DNA from: Spirodela intermedia
Taxonomy: Eukaryota; Streptophyta; Magnoliopsida; Alismatales; Araceae
DNA length: 64,000 nt
Reading direction: 5' to 3'
Assembly: GCA_902729315.2 (NCBI GenBank)
Contig: LR746268.1
Location: 7,423,501-7,487,500 of the forward strand
Of the stretch, positions 13,098 to 25,364 are shown piece after piece. How positions within the stretch are numbered: the first letter of the stretch is position 1; each line of letters starts with the position of its first letter. Below the pieces are notes generated by a model. The model saw only the letters and a list, made by a program, of their open reading frames with translations. It was not told the origin of the DNA and ran no database searches. The position numbers and the translations under genes were made by a program.

Positions 13098-13519
13098 GCG
13101 CGCCTCATTAGAGAGAGAACTCGGAGACGAATCTCGTTCATGGGCACCATTGAGCGATTGAGCTATTAGTCTTAGAGATGTACAGGATCCCATTCATTTG
13201 TTCTTGGGTAGGCGGAGATTTTTCAGGCTCTCCCTCTTGGGATCTCTCCCCAATCCCCTCACCCCTTTCAATGGCGTAGTAGAGTTGCGACAAAGAGAAC
13301 ATAGAACTAGATTAACTCGATGCCAGTCCAGAACCGACATTGGAGCAAAAGTGCGTAGGAGTGAAGAAGGCGAGTTACAGGGATCGACTCGTCAAGAAGG
13401 ATGTGTGGGCGGCGCAGGCCATTATATGAAGTGCAGGTCAACACAGTACCTGTTACATTGACTCACAAGGACACAATGAATCTGGCGTTGCAATGCCCGC
13501 GTGCACCAATGCATCAACT
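13098..13519. other. Convergent 3' region between the NRG2-like gene and QQT1
   Basis: About 420 bases separate the stop of the plus-strand gene from the stop of QQT1 on the minus strand. Both 3' UTRs are expected here. No gene is visible. Confidence 0.6.
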
Positions 13520-16500
13520 CTAGTGATTGCCTTCATCATCATCATCATCCATGTATTTCTCTTGAACTGCGGCCGTCGTAGAACAAAGATTAAGGAAAGC
13601 TCATCTCAATGGCACGTCACAGATTGGAGAAAGTCGCTGAGTTTTCTTAATCGCACAAGAGAGAGAAAGAGAGAGAGAGCTGAGGGTATCCATGAAGCAT
13701 TAATAATCTATCATCATCATCATCATCATCATTCCTTTGCCACATCCTTCCATGGTTGTGATTCCGATATGCACGGCCGTTCCAGGGATCAGATGAGTTT
13801 TGTTGGGTTCTAGAAGAGTTTTGCTTCGAGTTGTAACGCCATAGTTATCTATAGTTCTAAACTACCTTTCCATGACTTTAGATGAAATTAGGGTGACAAA
13901 ATTACCACAGAATATGTATATTAGGATGAGCATGACACATGATCAGGGTGGTCACATGAACCCAACGAGAGCCTGATAAAATGGAAACTAGAGGCCTAGA
14001 AGACAGAGGACACAGACCAGGGACAACTAATTTCGCAGTCAAAATTTAGGCAACAAAGAATAATTCAGGAACTAGAGAGAAGAAAAAAAGACGAATTGAA
14101 TGTAGAAAGGATATCTGTAATAGTCCCAGTCAAGTGGGGCAGCGGCAATTTTGCTGAGCTCAACAACACTCCCTTCAATGCCAGCAAATATATACCCGTT
14201 GCTTTTATCTATAAGTTTCACAAGATTTCCGACACTCTCTTTATCCTGAAGGTGATATTAGAGTCCAATAAGTTCAGATATACAAGTAAACATGGGTGTA
14301 AACGTTGAAAAAGACATGCCTGAATGTCTAACGTTGTAAAGTTCACTAAGGAAAAGTCTTCAATCACATCGCATAGTTCCTTTGTGAGTTTCCTGAAACA
14401 CACGATAAACTTATATGATTGATGCCGTAGGAAATAAAAGAACCAGGACAATCAGTGATTAGGTCAAATCATACAGATATGTGGTAGAATTCCCGAGGCA
14501 CCAGGAACATAGTGTTTATGTCGCCTAACTTAAGCTAGTCTTTTAACTAATCTTCTGCATAACCTACACCAGAATCCGCATAACACCCAATTATCAATTT
14601 TCTGATGCTTGTACTCTGCACATACAATTGGGTAAAATAAATAAGATGCGCACTGATTTTCTCATGCACGAATTTCTTAGCGCACTCTCTTCTCTCTTCT
14701 GATTCTGTAAGGTAGAAAATGAATGGAAACCCAGATTTTGTCAGTAAATTCTTCAAGCTAATTGACGATTACCTTTCGGACAGTGGACGCACAATAGCTC
14801 GATGTGCTCTGATATAGATTTAGAAAGGTCTTTACAATGACCTATGGTGAAATCTTTGTAAGCATTCTGTAGAGACTAGAAACTATCCGCTCTCAATCGG
14901 ATATCTAGGGATATTACATGTAAATGGCCAGAAATTCATGGCCATGGTCTCAAACATAAGAAAGAACAACTTGACAAATGGAAGTCAAGGACCACAGAAA
15001 GCAAGATGCTGAAAGTCGAGGCTGCTCGAAGAAGGAAAAGGAAGAATCTAAAACTTCACAAATAATAAATAATAACCCAACCTGTACTTTGCTGATCTAG
15101 GATCTTGATCAAGATGGTACTGTAAGTATGATAAATCCTGAACGTCGGTGTAGTACTCAAGGTTGAATGCTACAGGCAATAGAGATGGATATGTTCAATG
15201 AATTTGATTGGACTATGCATGAAAAACCATTTGCATAACTTATATCCGAGGGTGCCCACGTATATTACCTAATTTTCCATAGCTCTCAATGAGATCAATT
15301 TTAGAAAAGACATTGATGTGTGGGAGTTCCAGATGTAGCATAGTCGTTAGTGAGAGTAGCAATGCACTCACATATTTTCCAGGATCACTGCATAGATGTG
15401 AATCAACTAAATGCACCGCAGTCAACTGCAGATCATGTAAATATTCCGAGAATTACAATGTTTTTGACAGGTATGTGTGAAAAATAAAATAGAGGGCACA
15501 GGTTAAAGGATCATACTCTGAGATCCATTTTCTTGGTGAGTTTGGAGATGACACTCTTTGCATTCGAATGAAGAAAGAAAAGTTCAACTTGCCCGGGAAA
15601 ATCAAATAGAAGATAGTGATCTACAAAAGATAAATGACAGGTCAGAAAAATAAAAGAAAGGCCATAAAGTAAAACTAGAGTGAATATCAACGACCAAGTT
15701 CAACATTCATTGCGCCGTACATGTCTATGTTCAACAAATAGACATCACACCACAGCAATCATCACTACATCACAGCATTTAATAAATGAGAAGCGAGCTC
15801 TTCCTGGGGAAAAAACATAAATCACCTCAATAACAGATCATCCATCTTCTTTGGCTTCTCTATGCCTTATTCGAGACTACCAAAGAGCCTTAATTTTGTA
15901 TTACCACGAACATTGATTTTTACGGGAGTTAGAGTGCAATGGCCCAACTGCACCCATCCCCAAAGATTAAAAAATTCCCGCTTAAGGGCCGCATAATCAT
16001 TTTTATATATTGAGGGCAACCCAAACTTCACAAGGACATAGGACCCATGAACCAAACCACACCATTTGGGCTTCACACTAATCAGGACACACAATGTGCA
16101 TTCCTTGAGGAGTGAGGTGAACCCAACGATGGCAAGAGACAAAGGGAATACAGACCTGGAAGGAAAACATTAGATTCGAAGATTGTAACTTTTTCATTGA
16201 GAATATAAACTTGTGGCTCACTAAGAGCACAAAATATTCACTTCAATTTGGACTGTACACGACATACCAAGTATCATCAAGACACTCGATACTAAATGAA
16301 ATGCAAAACACTTGGGCATGGACGCTGCTGCATGGACGTAAACAAGTCATTTCTCTGAAGACGAAGAAACCCTGTCCATAACAAAGATCAATGCGAGTCC
16401 TGAAGATGTCATTGATTCAAGATTTGTAGTCCCCTATATCCAAACTTCAACGTCTGTCAATGCCATGATGTGCAATTTGTTCTTCTAGACAATCAGATTA

Positions 16501-17575
16501 TCCTATAACAAATGACTCTTAGGGACAGAACAACAGATTCCAATGACAGAGAGCTGAAGAGATATATACACAGAGTTAAACCAAGACTCCAAGAAATATT
16601 CCACATGTACATCAAAGCATGAAATGTTTCAAGAGTAGTTTACATGAATTATAGAGAAACTGTAAATTAAAGGCGTGGATACATCACCTTTGATGAGAGG
16701 TTGCAATTTGGATTGTAACCAATCTATGTTCTTCTCCAGGAAATCCATACAATAAACGAGACCTGTAAGTTACATGCGGCATTATGAGATGTTAAGTGTC
16801 CTAGTTCATTTCCTGTGTCTGAAACAACCAAAATACAAACTGGCAGACGAGAAAAATCAAACAATAGTTCAGTTGATCTCACCTCCATTGGGACCAAGAC
16901 TATGTTCACTCATCACATCACTAAGCTTTATGAGATCCTCGATGTTCACAGCACATTCATATCTGCAGAGAAAATGCAAAAAGCAATCAATAACCATTCA
17001 CCAATAAAACTGTCAGCATAAAATTTTACAAGATACTTGAAATATGTCGAATGAAAAATATCAATCTCAGGGTAAGAAGGGATTATCACGGTAGCTCGTC
17101 GTTTGCAGGATCCAAATTGATGACAGCCACTTTCCTGCAATGAAGCAACAATCAACATATAGCACGAAACGCCTTCTCGGTATGAAGCCTTCATGTTAAA
17201 CTGGACAGCACAGCCTCACACCTTTCCTTTTTTTTTCCCACGATCACACGCTTAGCCGTTCACTACACTCATCATTCCATAATAAATGCGACTTGGAAAT
17301 ATTTACAAAGAGGAAGCAAAACGTACATAAACCACCAAGTAAAACGCGGAAGCAAAACCTAAAACCACTATAAATCACCACAACCACGTGAATGGGAAGG
17401 AGGGGATGATCTCTCGGGGACAAAGAGTATAAAAAACAATCATCCGAAACGGCGCACGAGGCAACGGCCGTCCAGGCGCGTACCTGCCGATCAGCCTGAG
17501 GAACTGAGACATGCCATCACAGTAGGTCGTCTTCCCCGACCCCGGGGGGCCGATCACAATCTGTCCGAACACCAT
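13520..17575 (-). CDS. QQT1: GPN-loop GTPase 2 (QQT1 type)
   Basis: Ten exons join in phase: 17575-17484, 17134-17090, 16962-16883, 16762-16688, 15620-15517, 15425-15269, 15169-15082, 14392-14320, 14245-14115 and 13577-13520. They give 300 residues, the usual family length. The protein has a P-loop GPPGSGKT at 9-16, the diagnostic GPN tripeptide at 69-71, a G3 motif DFPGQ at 104-108 and a G4 motif SKID at 173-176. GPN GTPases form dimers that help assemble and import RNA polymerase II; plant QQT1 is needed for early embryo cell division. The protein ends in an acidic tract (five Asp from GAT repeats) and GNH. Intron 8 uses a GC donor, and intron 9 is of the AT-AC class. Without those two, the conserved Q|DKESVGNL and [12 protein letters not shown] junctions cannot be made. 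Confidence 0.95.
13578..14114 (-). other. U12-type AT-AC intron (last intron of QQT1)
   Basis: Read on the minus strand, the intron opens with ATATCCTTT, the minor-spliceosome AT-AC donor consensus. It ends in TTTCCTTAATCTTTGTTCTAC: a close match to the TTCCTTAAC branch site 12-15 bases before a terminal AC. The flanking exons are in phase and rebuild the conserved family end (DWDYYR then AAVQEKYM). A (TCA)n run lies inside at about 13710-13731. Confidence 0.88.
14246..14319 (-). other. GC-AG intron, 74 bases (intron 8 of QQT1)
   Basis: The donor on the minus strand is CAG|GCATGT and the acceptor is CACCTTCAG. The exons join in phase as LDIQ|DKESV, the junction the GPN2 family requires. No GT donor in phase is available at that point. 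Confidence 0.82.
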
Positions 17576-18015
17576 CTTTCTACCGGCTCTCACAAAAACC
17601 CCCACGAGCAGAACTCCTGCGGGGCGGCGACTAACGGACTCTCCTTCCCTCAGCCGACCCCTAATCGGACTTTGTCTTGGCCCACCGACCACAAGTCGGA
17701 GCGGAGTCAACTCAACGGGTGCCGACTCACCACCGAGTGGGGATCGGGCACACCGTCGAAATTACATTTATTCCCTGAACGAATTTAAGTACATTCAATG
17801 TCGGTCGACGTGGCCAGTGAGGCTGAAATCCTAATTTTCGGATTAGTCCCCATAAAATTACCTTATAACTAGAATAGACTTGTAAGTTTTTTAAAACATG
17901 GCCAACAGGAGAGCCGGTGAAGTACAGGCTCCTGTTCCCGGCTAATCGGCGTTTTTCGCCCTTTTTTTGTGGTACGGGGAGAGGGGTGGACGAAGCAGAG
18001 CGGTGGGGGAAATCG
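17576..18015. promoter_or_regulatory. Bidirectional promoter region between QQT1 and the thioesterase gene
   Basis: Only 440 bases separate two divergent start codons, so both promoters and both 5' leaders must fit here. I see no convincing TATA box next to either gene. Confidence 0.6.
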
Positions 18016-20190
18016 ATGGATCTGCAGGCGCTGAAGGACTTCGTAGAGAAGGCCGGCGAGGACCTTGTCCGTAAGGCCAACCTGGATGCTCTGCCTGAAA
18101 AGTTCTACGACGCGTTCATCCTCAGTGGCGTTCGGATCGACAGCATCGAGCCCGGAAGGGTTCTTTGCTCCATGACAGTCCCGCCGCGCCTTGTCGTAGG
18201 CTCTCTGACCACTATGATTCCTTACTCACTCTGTGCTTTACCGAATTGACTTCGATTATTCCGAGCAGAACACGTTTAACTCCATGCACGGCGGGGCCAC
18301 CATGTCTCTGGTGGACATCTTGGGTTCTGCGGCAATATTGAGTACCGGGAGTAAATCCACTGGTGTTTCTCTTGATATCAGCGTCTCCTATCTGACTTCT
18401 GCTTATGCCGGTGTAAGAAAAATTTAATTGAACTGAATCCTTCCTTTTGTGTTACTTGTATTCCTCGAGTTTCTTCGGCGGCAGTAATTCTCTACTTCTC
18501 GGATTGAAATTTTTTCTTGTGCAGATTTTTTGTTTCTTCATATCGTTCGAACTTCGACCTTCAATGTTTGGCTTCAAGAATTGCTGTATTTTATGTTTGT
18601 CAAAATAACGATGATAGTGCAGGAGTTTTTCTGACTTCAAGAGATGGAGTGAGATTAGTAAGTGAATCCTTGTAGTTTTTTTTCTGATTTTTGAATCCAC
18701 GGAAACAGCTTGTAAATTATCGACGAATAGTTTTGGCTCCCGGATCCCACGTGAGAGAAAGCAGGGGCATCGTTGAATATGTAAGATTTATGAAATTTCC
18801 TGAATTCGAAAATGTATAGGGCTGGATTACGAGGAAGATCTTCAATATAGGAGTTATTTGGACTGCTACAATGGCTTAATTAATTGATTCTTATGTACTT
18901 GAACGCATCTCAAAACACTTTCTTGCTCTTCAACAATCCACAGTGACAAGTAACTGAATCATCTCCTGTACGAACCAACTTAAATTAGCAAATAAGCCAT
19001 CAAAAAATTTCGTTCGGTTAAAGCTTTCCATCGTAACTTGTGTTTGCTTGACGTAGCCTTGTAACTTGATTATCACAAATGAGATTACGACTTCGGGTCC
19101 GTTGCTGGGCTTGTTTAAATATAAAAGATAGAAAGAAAAAAATGATGTTTCTACGAATAGCATAATTTCATTATCTGAATATTTATGGAATTGCGCTAAA
19201 CCACAAGCGGATTTTGCCTGATCCTAGTTTGGTTCGCAGATAAGGGATGTGGTATACTTTCCCTATTCTGACTGATTTTGTCTCTGAGGTACGGGTGGAT
19301 TACCTTGGTGAGGTTGAAGAAAATGCATAAAAAATTGAAATGAGATTCCGATTGAGGTTTTGATATCTCATTCACAGACAGTGAGTTGAATTAGACTAAT
19401 TTCGATACAATATTTTTGGACAAGACAGCGAAAAGAAGAATATGTCTGCCAAAGAAGGCAATCACAGATATGTGAAGGAAATCTAGCCCAAGGCAATATG
19501 ATGTCGTTCCAGCATAAACAGGGTGATATGATTACAGAGAGCATCTGAATGCATTCATATTTCATGTATCTTGTTATGTTACTTTGTCTCCACTCTACTA
19601 CACGCTATCCGTGTACTTTCAAAGAGGAACAATCTCACTCCTTCCCTCGCTTCATACACCTCTTTGCTTTACCACTTCTTCATTGTTCAGTGGGCTTTCC
19701 TTTTGTCGAAGTTATCAACTCACGGCCTTCATCAGTTTTTAATCAGATGTTTAAATTTTATTTTATTTCCTCGTTAAATTTTCACAAGTACTTCGATTTT
19801 ATAAATCATGAGTATTCGTTGGACAGTTTAAAGGTATTCTATAATTGAAATGGCACGTCTGCTTCTTAAAGCTAATTAAAAAAATGTGCACATTTCTATT
19901 GCCTGGTCTTTGCACAATTGTCACTTGTGTCACATATAATACCTATCTCTGAGATCCACTTTTCTATTCTTTGTCTGTTAATTATCCACAGAATGCCCGT
20001 TTCATTGAGATCGATTATTAATTTGGTTCCCTTGTCGCCTGTCCAGGAAGAAATCCAGATCGATTCCAAGGTCTTGCGGGCCGGGAACTCCATCGCAGTT
20101 GTCTCTGTGGAGCTGAGAAAGAAGCACGGCGGAGAGATCATCGCCCAGGGTCGGCACTCCAAGTACCTGGTCGTCTCGAGCAGGCTGTGA
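18016..20190 (+). CDS. Acyl-CoA thioesterase, hotdog fold (ACOT13/THEM2-like)
   Basis: Three exons join in phase, 18016-18195, 18269-18412 and 20047-20190, for 155 residues, the length of a single 4HBT hotdog domain. The core motif HGGATMSLVD (His67 to Asp76) holds the catalytic-loop HGG and the acidic residue typical of this subfamily. IEPGRVLCSMTVPPRLV before it and GVSLDISVSYL, KVLRAGNSIAVVSVELRKK and GRHSKYLVV after it match plant acyl-CoA thioesterases of the At3g16175 type. Such enzymes hydrolyse acyl-CoA thioesters; the substrate chain length is not predictable. No clear peroxisomal signal is seen (C-terminus VSSRL). The first intron is only 73 bases and the second 1.6 kb. The gene shares its upstream region with QQT1. 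Confidence 0.92.
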
Positions 20191-20618
20191 TCATCTCCAT
20201 GAATCCGCTGTAGAACCCAAAAACCGTACAAACACAAACGGGACTAAAGAAGAAATCATATTGACGTTGTCGGAATGCCTGCACGTGCCAAGTCGTGAAA
20301 GGGCTTTTGACGCACAGGTCCTTCAACTCGGTAAATTTGCATTAAAACACAGGTGGCTTGGATGAACGGACCAGATCCTCGCGGGGACGCATGTGATGAC
20401 GAGTCTCTGACGGTGAGCACGTGTGCGCATGCATGCGCGCACGTGACGGGCGAAAGCGGCGGCCCGGTGCGTTTTGAGCACCGGCTCGAGAAGAACTCCG
20501 CGGCACGCGGGACTTGTCGGGGTTGTAGCTCTTTGCGTGCTCGACGAGACCGGGAGAACGAGGAGGAACAGGGCGAAAGAGGGCGGGTTGAATTCGTCGG
20601 GGGAGGGCCGCGCGAGAG
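20191..20618. other. Spacer between the thioesterase and CMC4 genes
   Basis: This stretch holds the 3' UTR of the thioesterase gene and the GC-rich 5' leader of CMC4, with several GCACGTG-like strings at about 20410-20450. No other gene is visible. Confidence 0.5.
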
Positions 20619-23264
20619 ATGGGGGAGCGAAAGAGCAAGGAGCCGTGCAAGAAGGAGGCATGCGATATCCAAGCGTGTCTTACGAAGAACAATTTTATGC
20701 CCCAGAGGTAGGTTCATTCTCGTGTCTCTTCTTTAACTTTTGTTTCCCTTCCCTTCATCTCACCTGGATCTGTTTCACCACTCTACTGAAATGTTTCGTG
20801 CGATATTATGAAATTTTATCGGAGCTTTCTTTCCAATTTATTTATTTATTTATTTATTTTTTCGGATGATGCGAATTGGATGTCATTTTTGTATACATTG
20901 GTAGGAAATAGTGGAGCTTGGTGATCGGTCCAGTCTTGGATAGATTTAAATGTCTGGGCAGAGGCGATCCCGTGTGCTTTTACTCTGCCGTGGGTAATGA
21001 GTCAATAGAAAAAATTATTTGAAGCTTAATCTTTCAGTTAAGTTCTAAGTTTACCTAGGGTAAGAAAGCCATATTAGGGTTCTATAGTGGTGGCCAATTA
21101 AAAACCCTTTCATCGTTGTAGTCTGCTTAACTTCTCTCTTGATATTCAGGTCATGTATTCTACTCTGCTCAATTCCTTACCTAAAAACTGGGTCCTCCTG
21201 CCTGGTTACCTACACAATTCCACAGTTCCATGTGCCTGTTGTAATTTTTCCTCAATATATCATCCCCTCGGCTTCCACTATCAATTTATATTGATCACTT
21301 GATTCCTACGTATATACTGATACTATATATAGTGATCATTATATATAGTGCTAGTAACCCTACGTCTTAGGTAAATTGCACTGATATTTTACTCTCTCAG
21401 GTTTAAGTCTGTTTGATCAGTCTGCTAGTTAGACACCTAACATCTGAAATTTATATTTATTTGACGCAAATTTCATCAACATTATGCATATTATTTTCTC
21501 CATCGAGGATAAACTTATCAGTGCATGCCCGGTAATGCACTATAACGGGTTAACATAAACATCCCGTTAGTCTGACCAAAAAATCAAGCTCTTATCCGTC
21601 CCAAACATTGAGCACGGTTTTCAACTTTCCTTGCTGCTCGGTATATAATTATAAACGGTTTCATCTAAATAGCCAATGCATCCCAATAATCTTACCTCAG
21701 ATATAATATTAGGGCAGAAAGATAACCAGTTCCTCCAATGGAAAAGTAAAGCTAAAACTAAAATGCGATTGAAATTCTTGCATCTGTGTTGAAGTTGTAT
21801 TTGTGATCAGTCGGCTAGTTGTTACCAAAACATCAGATTACACAGCTAAGAAAAAAGAATTATCCATAGAAATAATGTAATCTTCTGGACATTAAATGCT
21901 CCTAGAGGGAGCTATGGCGATTTTTTTTTCTCAAAAAGGGCCAACAAATTATAATACCATTTCAGCTATAAATGAATGGATTCAGTTTTATTTTTGCTTC
22001 CAGAGAGAGGCAGTACTTCATGCTTATTGCACTCTAAGCAGTATATCCGCTTGCCAGTGATTGAACGTTTCTTTTACAGTGATTACCCGCCTATTTAAAA
22101 ACCTAATAGTCACCCAAATCAGACAATGACCCCGATCATGTTTTTGGCAATAAATTATGAGTGTGCAAATTTCGACAACCAGTTGACTGATCTTCGACGC
22201 ATGATTATATTTTGTGCGATTTTATGACTCGAACATTTTGATGGCAACCGAGCAGTTCATGGGTTCATCTACTTTCAGACTTCGTGTAGGCAGATATCAA
22301 TGCTTTCATTAACTGCCAAAAGAGTAGTCAAGGAAGCGACGTATGCAAGTCTCTCTTAGCTCTTGAACAAAGAGTAGTATGGCAGTGTGCCAGTTCTGTA
22401 GCAGCTGAATGGACCGCAGGGCACCATCGATGTTAGGCTGCTACGAAACTATTCAGCAAAAAATAGACATGAATGTTCTTCAACAAAGGTAGGTTAAATT
22501 TAAGCTGCTCCCCTTTCATGTAAGGAGAAATTGGGTCTCACTCGAATTATCGTCTGTTGTTGCCTGTTTTCTTACGCCCCCTTTAAAAGCATTCCTACTG
22601 TGCTGAACCATTTTAGGATATGGTGCTCATGATGGTCGCAAAATGGCAAAGGGGAGATAGAGAGGGTTGCATGACAAAATGGCATGATAATCACCAAGAT
22701 GGAGATCAAAGAGGCCAGAGAAGAGAAGATAGTGTGTGAAATCCAAGAGGGATGAGGGTCTGTAGTGGGACATGCGTGAAAAAAGAGAATGGGCAGACGA
22801 AGATGTCTTATATATTCTAGTTTCCGATTCCTAACCGCGAGAAATACTACTTACATGGCAGTCAACAACTTCTTCGAATCCTCCGTTTACAGTATTCTTG
22901 AATGATTTTGCTCAGTGATTGCTGGATGAATCCGCCTGGTGTTTTGTCTTCCCCCTTCCTCCTTTCTCAGTGATTTGCTGATAGTTTGAAGCTCAGCCTA
23001 TCACGGTCAGTGATGGGTAGAAAGAAACCTGTGATGAGGCTATAATCTATGCGTGCTTAAGATCGTCCAAAGATTTTCTTCAGCTGAAGAACATGAATTT
23101 TTTTTATTCGCTTTTCATATGATGTCCGCTCTATTTATTTCCGGAACTTTGGTTGCAGGTGCCTAAGAGTCATCGAACTGTTGCAATCGTGCTGTGAGAG
23201 ATGCAAGTACAACTCCACCCACTGCGGCTCTCTTTCAGGACTTCTGGAAATGAGCGCAAAGTGA
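20619..23264 (+). CDS. CMC4: CMC4, twin Cx9C mitochondrial intermembrane-space protein
   Basis: Two exons, 20619-20707 and 23159-23264, join in phase (PQ|R|CLRVIELLQ) and give a 64-residue protein. Seven cysteines are spaced as in the CMC4 family: C10 and C20, C31 and C41, and C42 and C52 are each separated by nine residues, with C15 and C45 in addition. The start MGERKSKEPCKKEACDIQAC and the later THCGSLSGLL fit the family. Cx9C proteins are imported into the intermembrane space by the Mia40 disulfide relay; CMC4 is linked to respiratory-chain biogenesis. The gene is easy to miss because each exon is about 100 bases and the intron is 2.45 kb of AT-rich sequence in which I see nothing else but short inverted repeats near 21322-21350. 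Confidence 0.93.
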
Positions 23265-24148
23265 TGTTCTTCCTTCATTGGTTCGCATTAATCCATTAGC
23301 TATCGTTCTCCCCTTCATATGGTTGCCGCCTCTTTCAGCTGGCATGCTCCCCTTCTTATCTTACTCGTAAATAGATGTCCTGATATGCATGAAATAAATA
23401 AATATTAAAAAAAATGGCATGTGGTTGGTCTAACTAATGATGTCCGAGTGGAAGATATATTGGGAATTTTCTTTTTATTTTCAATATCAACTTGCTTGCC
23501 GCTGACCGCCCACTGGAGATGTGGGCGTCGGTCAGCGTGTTGATTATTTTCTCTGGCCGTTGTGAGTCCTAGCCGTCGGACCGGCCTGGACAGGCTGGCG
23601 CACAAGAAAGCCAGCTGCCGAGGTTAATCCGAGACCGGCGCGTTGACCTGTTAGATGCCCGTTCCGTTCAACGCGTTTCCATCAGCCGTCTGCCGTCGTC
23701 GTGTGAAATTCTTCAATAGCGGAATCAATGAGCAATTGAAGTTGGTCCCCTATTGAGCGAGAACGGGAGAGAGAGGGAGCGCTTGAAGCTCTCTTGGGTG
23801 GGAGGATAAGCCTATCTGGAGCTGCCACACTAGTCTCACATCAAAACCTGCTCTGTCTACCTTTGGAGAGAGAGAGAGAGAGAGAGAGGAGAGAAGACTT
23901 GAATGGCCATCGTTAATGGCGTCTTGGTGGATAGACAAGTATTAGGGATGTCGATCAGAATATTGATTTCTACGTACAGCTGTCTGCGGTGGAAGGCAAA
24001 TGGGCTTGCCGAGGGGGGTGCTGGGATGCTCTGGCGCCGCAACCCGCCGCCAGATGAGATCGTACCGGCGAGCGCCGGTGGTGAAAGCATCAGGAAGGTC
24101 AAACCTGTGGGGACGTGAGCGAATTCCCTCTTGCCGGGTATTTCTTTG
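23265..24148. other. Convergent 3' spacer with a GA microsatellite
   Basis: The 3' flanks of CMC4 (+) and the uncharacterised 24149-24694 gene (-) meet here. A (GA)n tract lies at about 23868-23890. No gene is visible. Confidence 0.5.
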
Positions 24149-24694
24149 TCAGCGGTGAGAGTGCTGCTCGTCGCAGTGCCTCGTCTTCATCAAGAGCACC
24201 CTTTTCATCAGCTTAAGCGCCGCCACCAAGCCCGGGCTCTGGTGGTGAACCATGCCGCTGCCCGTGGTGCTGATGCTTCCGCCGCTGTCGGTCCTCCGCA
24301 GAGCTCGGAGGCCCACCTTCGTCTTCCTCGGTTTGGAGTCGACCAGCCAGAACACCGGAGCTGAGTCGTCGGCGCTGAACTTCCCCTCCGCTTCCATCTG
24401 GCGGTAGGAGAGCCAAGCCAGCTCCTCGTTGAAGTCCTCCCACAGCTGATCCATCTTCTCGCTCGCCGGAGGCCCGTCGGCAGCGCCGCCGTCGCTCGCG
24501 GCGGCGGAGCCGGGATCCTCTTCACGAACCGCGTCCCTGCCAGCGTCCTCGGAGGAGGAGACGCTGCGGGCCACCGCCCTCTCGTCGGAGGCGGAGGAGA
24601 GGAACCACAGCGGAGAGGCGGCGAAATGGGGGAAAGGGAGCTGGCAGAGGGAGTCAGCGTCCATGGCCAGCGTCGGGAAGCTGAAGTCGTCCAT
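24149..24694 (-). CDS. Uncharacterised conserved plant protein
   Basis: A single exon of 181 codons starts at an ATG (24694-24692). The protein opens with MDDFSFPTL, has a Ser/Ala/Glu-rich N-terminal half, a conserved-looking core MDQLWEDFNEELAW and a basic segment (KPRKTKVGLRALRR). It ends with GLVAALKLMKRVLLMK and a His-rich tail. The LWEDFNEEL core and the basic terminal helix recall small plant proteins of unknown function. I see no catalytic motif, signal peptide or membrane segment. Strong GC bias and an intact frame support a real gene. Confidence 0.72.
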   Translation of the reverse strand: MDDFSFPTLAMDADSLCQLPFPHFAASPLWFLSSASDERAVARSVSSSEDAGRDAVREEDPGSAAASDGGAADGPPASEKMDQLWEDFNEELAWLSYRQMEAEGKFSADDSAPVFWLVDSKPRKTKVGLRALRRTDSGGSISTTGSGMVHHQSPGLVAALKLMKRVLLMKTRHCDEQHSHR

Positions 24695-24913
24695 CTCCTG
24701 GGAGGGCTCCCACCTTCCCGCTTGAGGGGAAGAAAATGTAAGGCAGAACCGCTGCAGGGGGTCTGTATAAACTCTGAACTCGCCGGGAGGGAAGGGCCCA
24801 CGTTACTCCTCTCAGGGTTGTTGAGGCCATCTCATCCTCCGCGTGATTGAACGTGCGGAGAGGATTCTATTTGCAGACATAAATATCTATTATTTAAATA
24901 TAAAATATAAAAT

Positions 24914-24959
<46 letters not shown>

Positions 24960-25098
24960 TCCCAAACGCACTCCCCTCTGGGTGGGTTTAGTTGTCGGCC
25001 GGGCCCGCGAGAGATGACGGTGAAAGCTTCCCTCTTACACAATAGGACGACCGCCAGAATGTTCTTCAGACCCCTTTTACGAATATAATGTGTAGATG

Positions 25099-25129
<31 letters not shown>

Positions 25130-25364
25130 TATCTCTCAGACGCTGAAGTTTAGGTTCCGTTGTTTTGAAGAAAAAACGGATCTTTAGCAAAGCCCATCAA
25201 CTGCTTCAGAATTAAAGCTCAGTTATAGAGCGAATGCAATACATATCGGTTGGATTCAGTAGATTCACCCGACTCCTTTACAGCTGCAAACTAAGCGCGC
25301 CATCATCAGTTCGAACGAGCAATCCGCCATTGTTGGATGGGGTGGATGGGGTTCATCTTGCTGT
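24695..25364. other. Spacer with two dinucleotide microsatellites
   Basis: A (GA)n tract at 24923-24956 and a (CT)n tract at 25099-25124 flank a short stretch without a gene. The left part is the upstream region of the 24149-24694 gene and the right part is the 3' flank of the LRR receptor gene. Confidence 0.6.
24923..24956. repeat. (GA)n microsatellite
   Basis: About 17 uninterrupted GA units, preceded by an AT-rich string, roughly 230 bases upstream of the minus-strand gene that starts at 24694. Confidence 0.9.

Noticed and set aside
13493-13813. Plus-strand frame with Ile and His runs
   Set aside because: It comes from (ATC)n/(TCA)n repeats over the last QQT1 exon and AT-AC intron, on the opposite strand.
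15867-16142. 91-codon minus-strand frame inside QQT1 intron 4 ([28 protein letters not shown])
   Set aside because: It faintly recalls the N-terminal domain of plant LINE proteins (DUF4283), but the match is too weak to call. A profile search would settle it.
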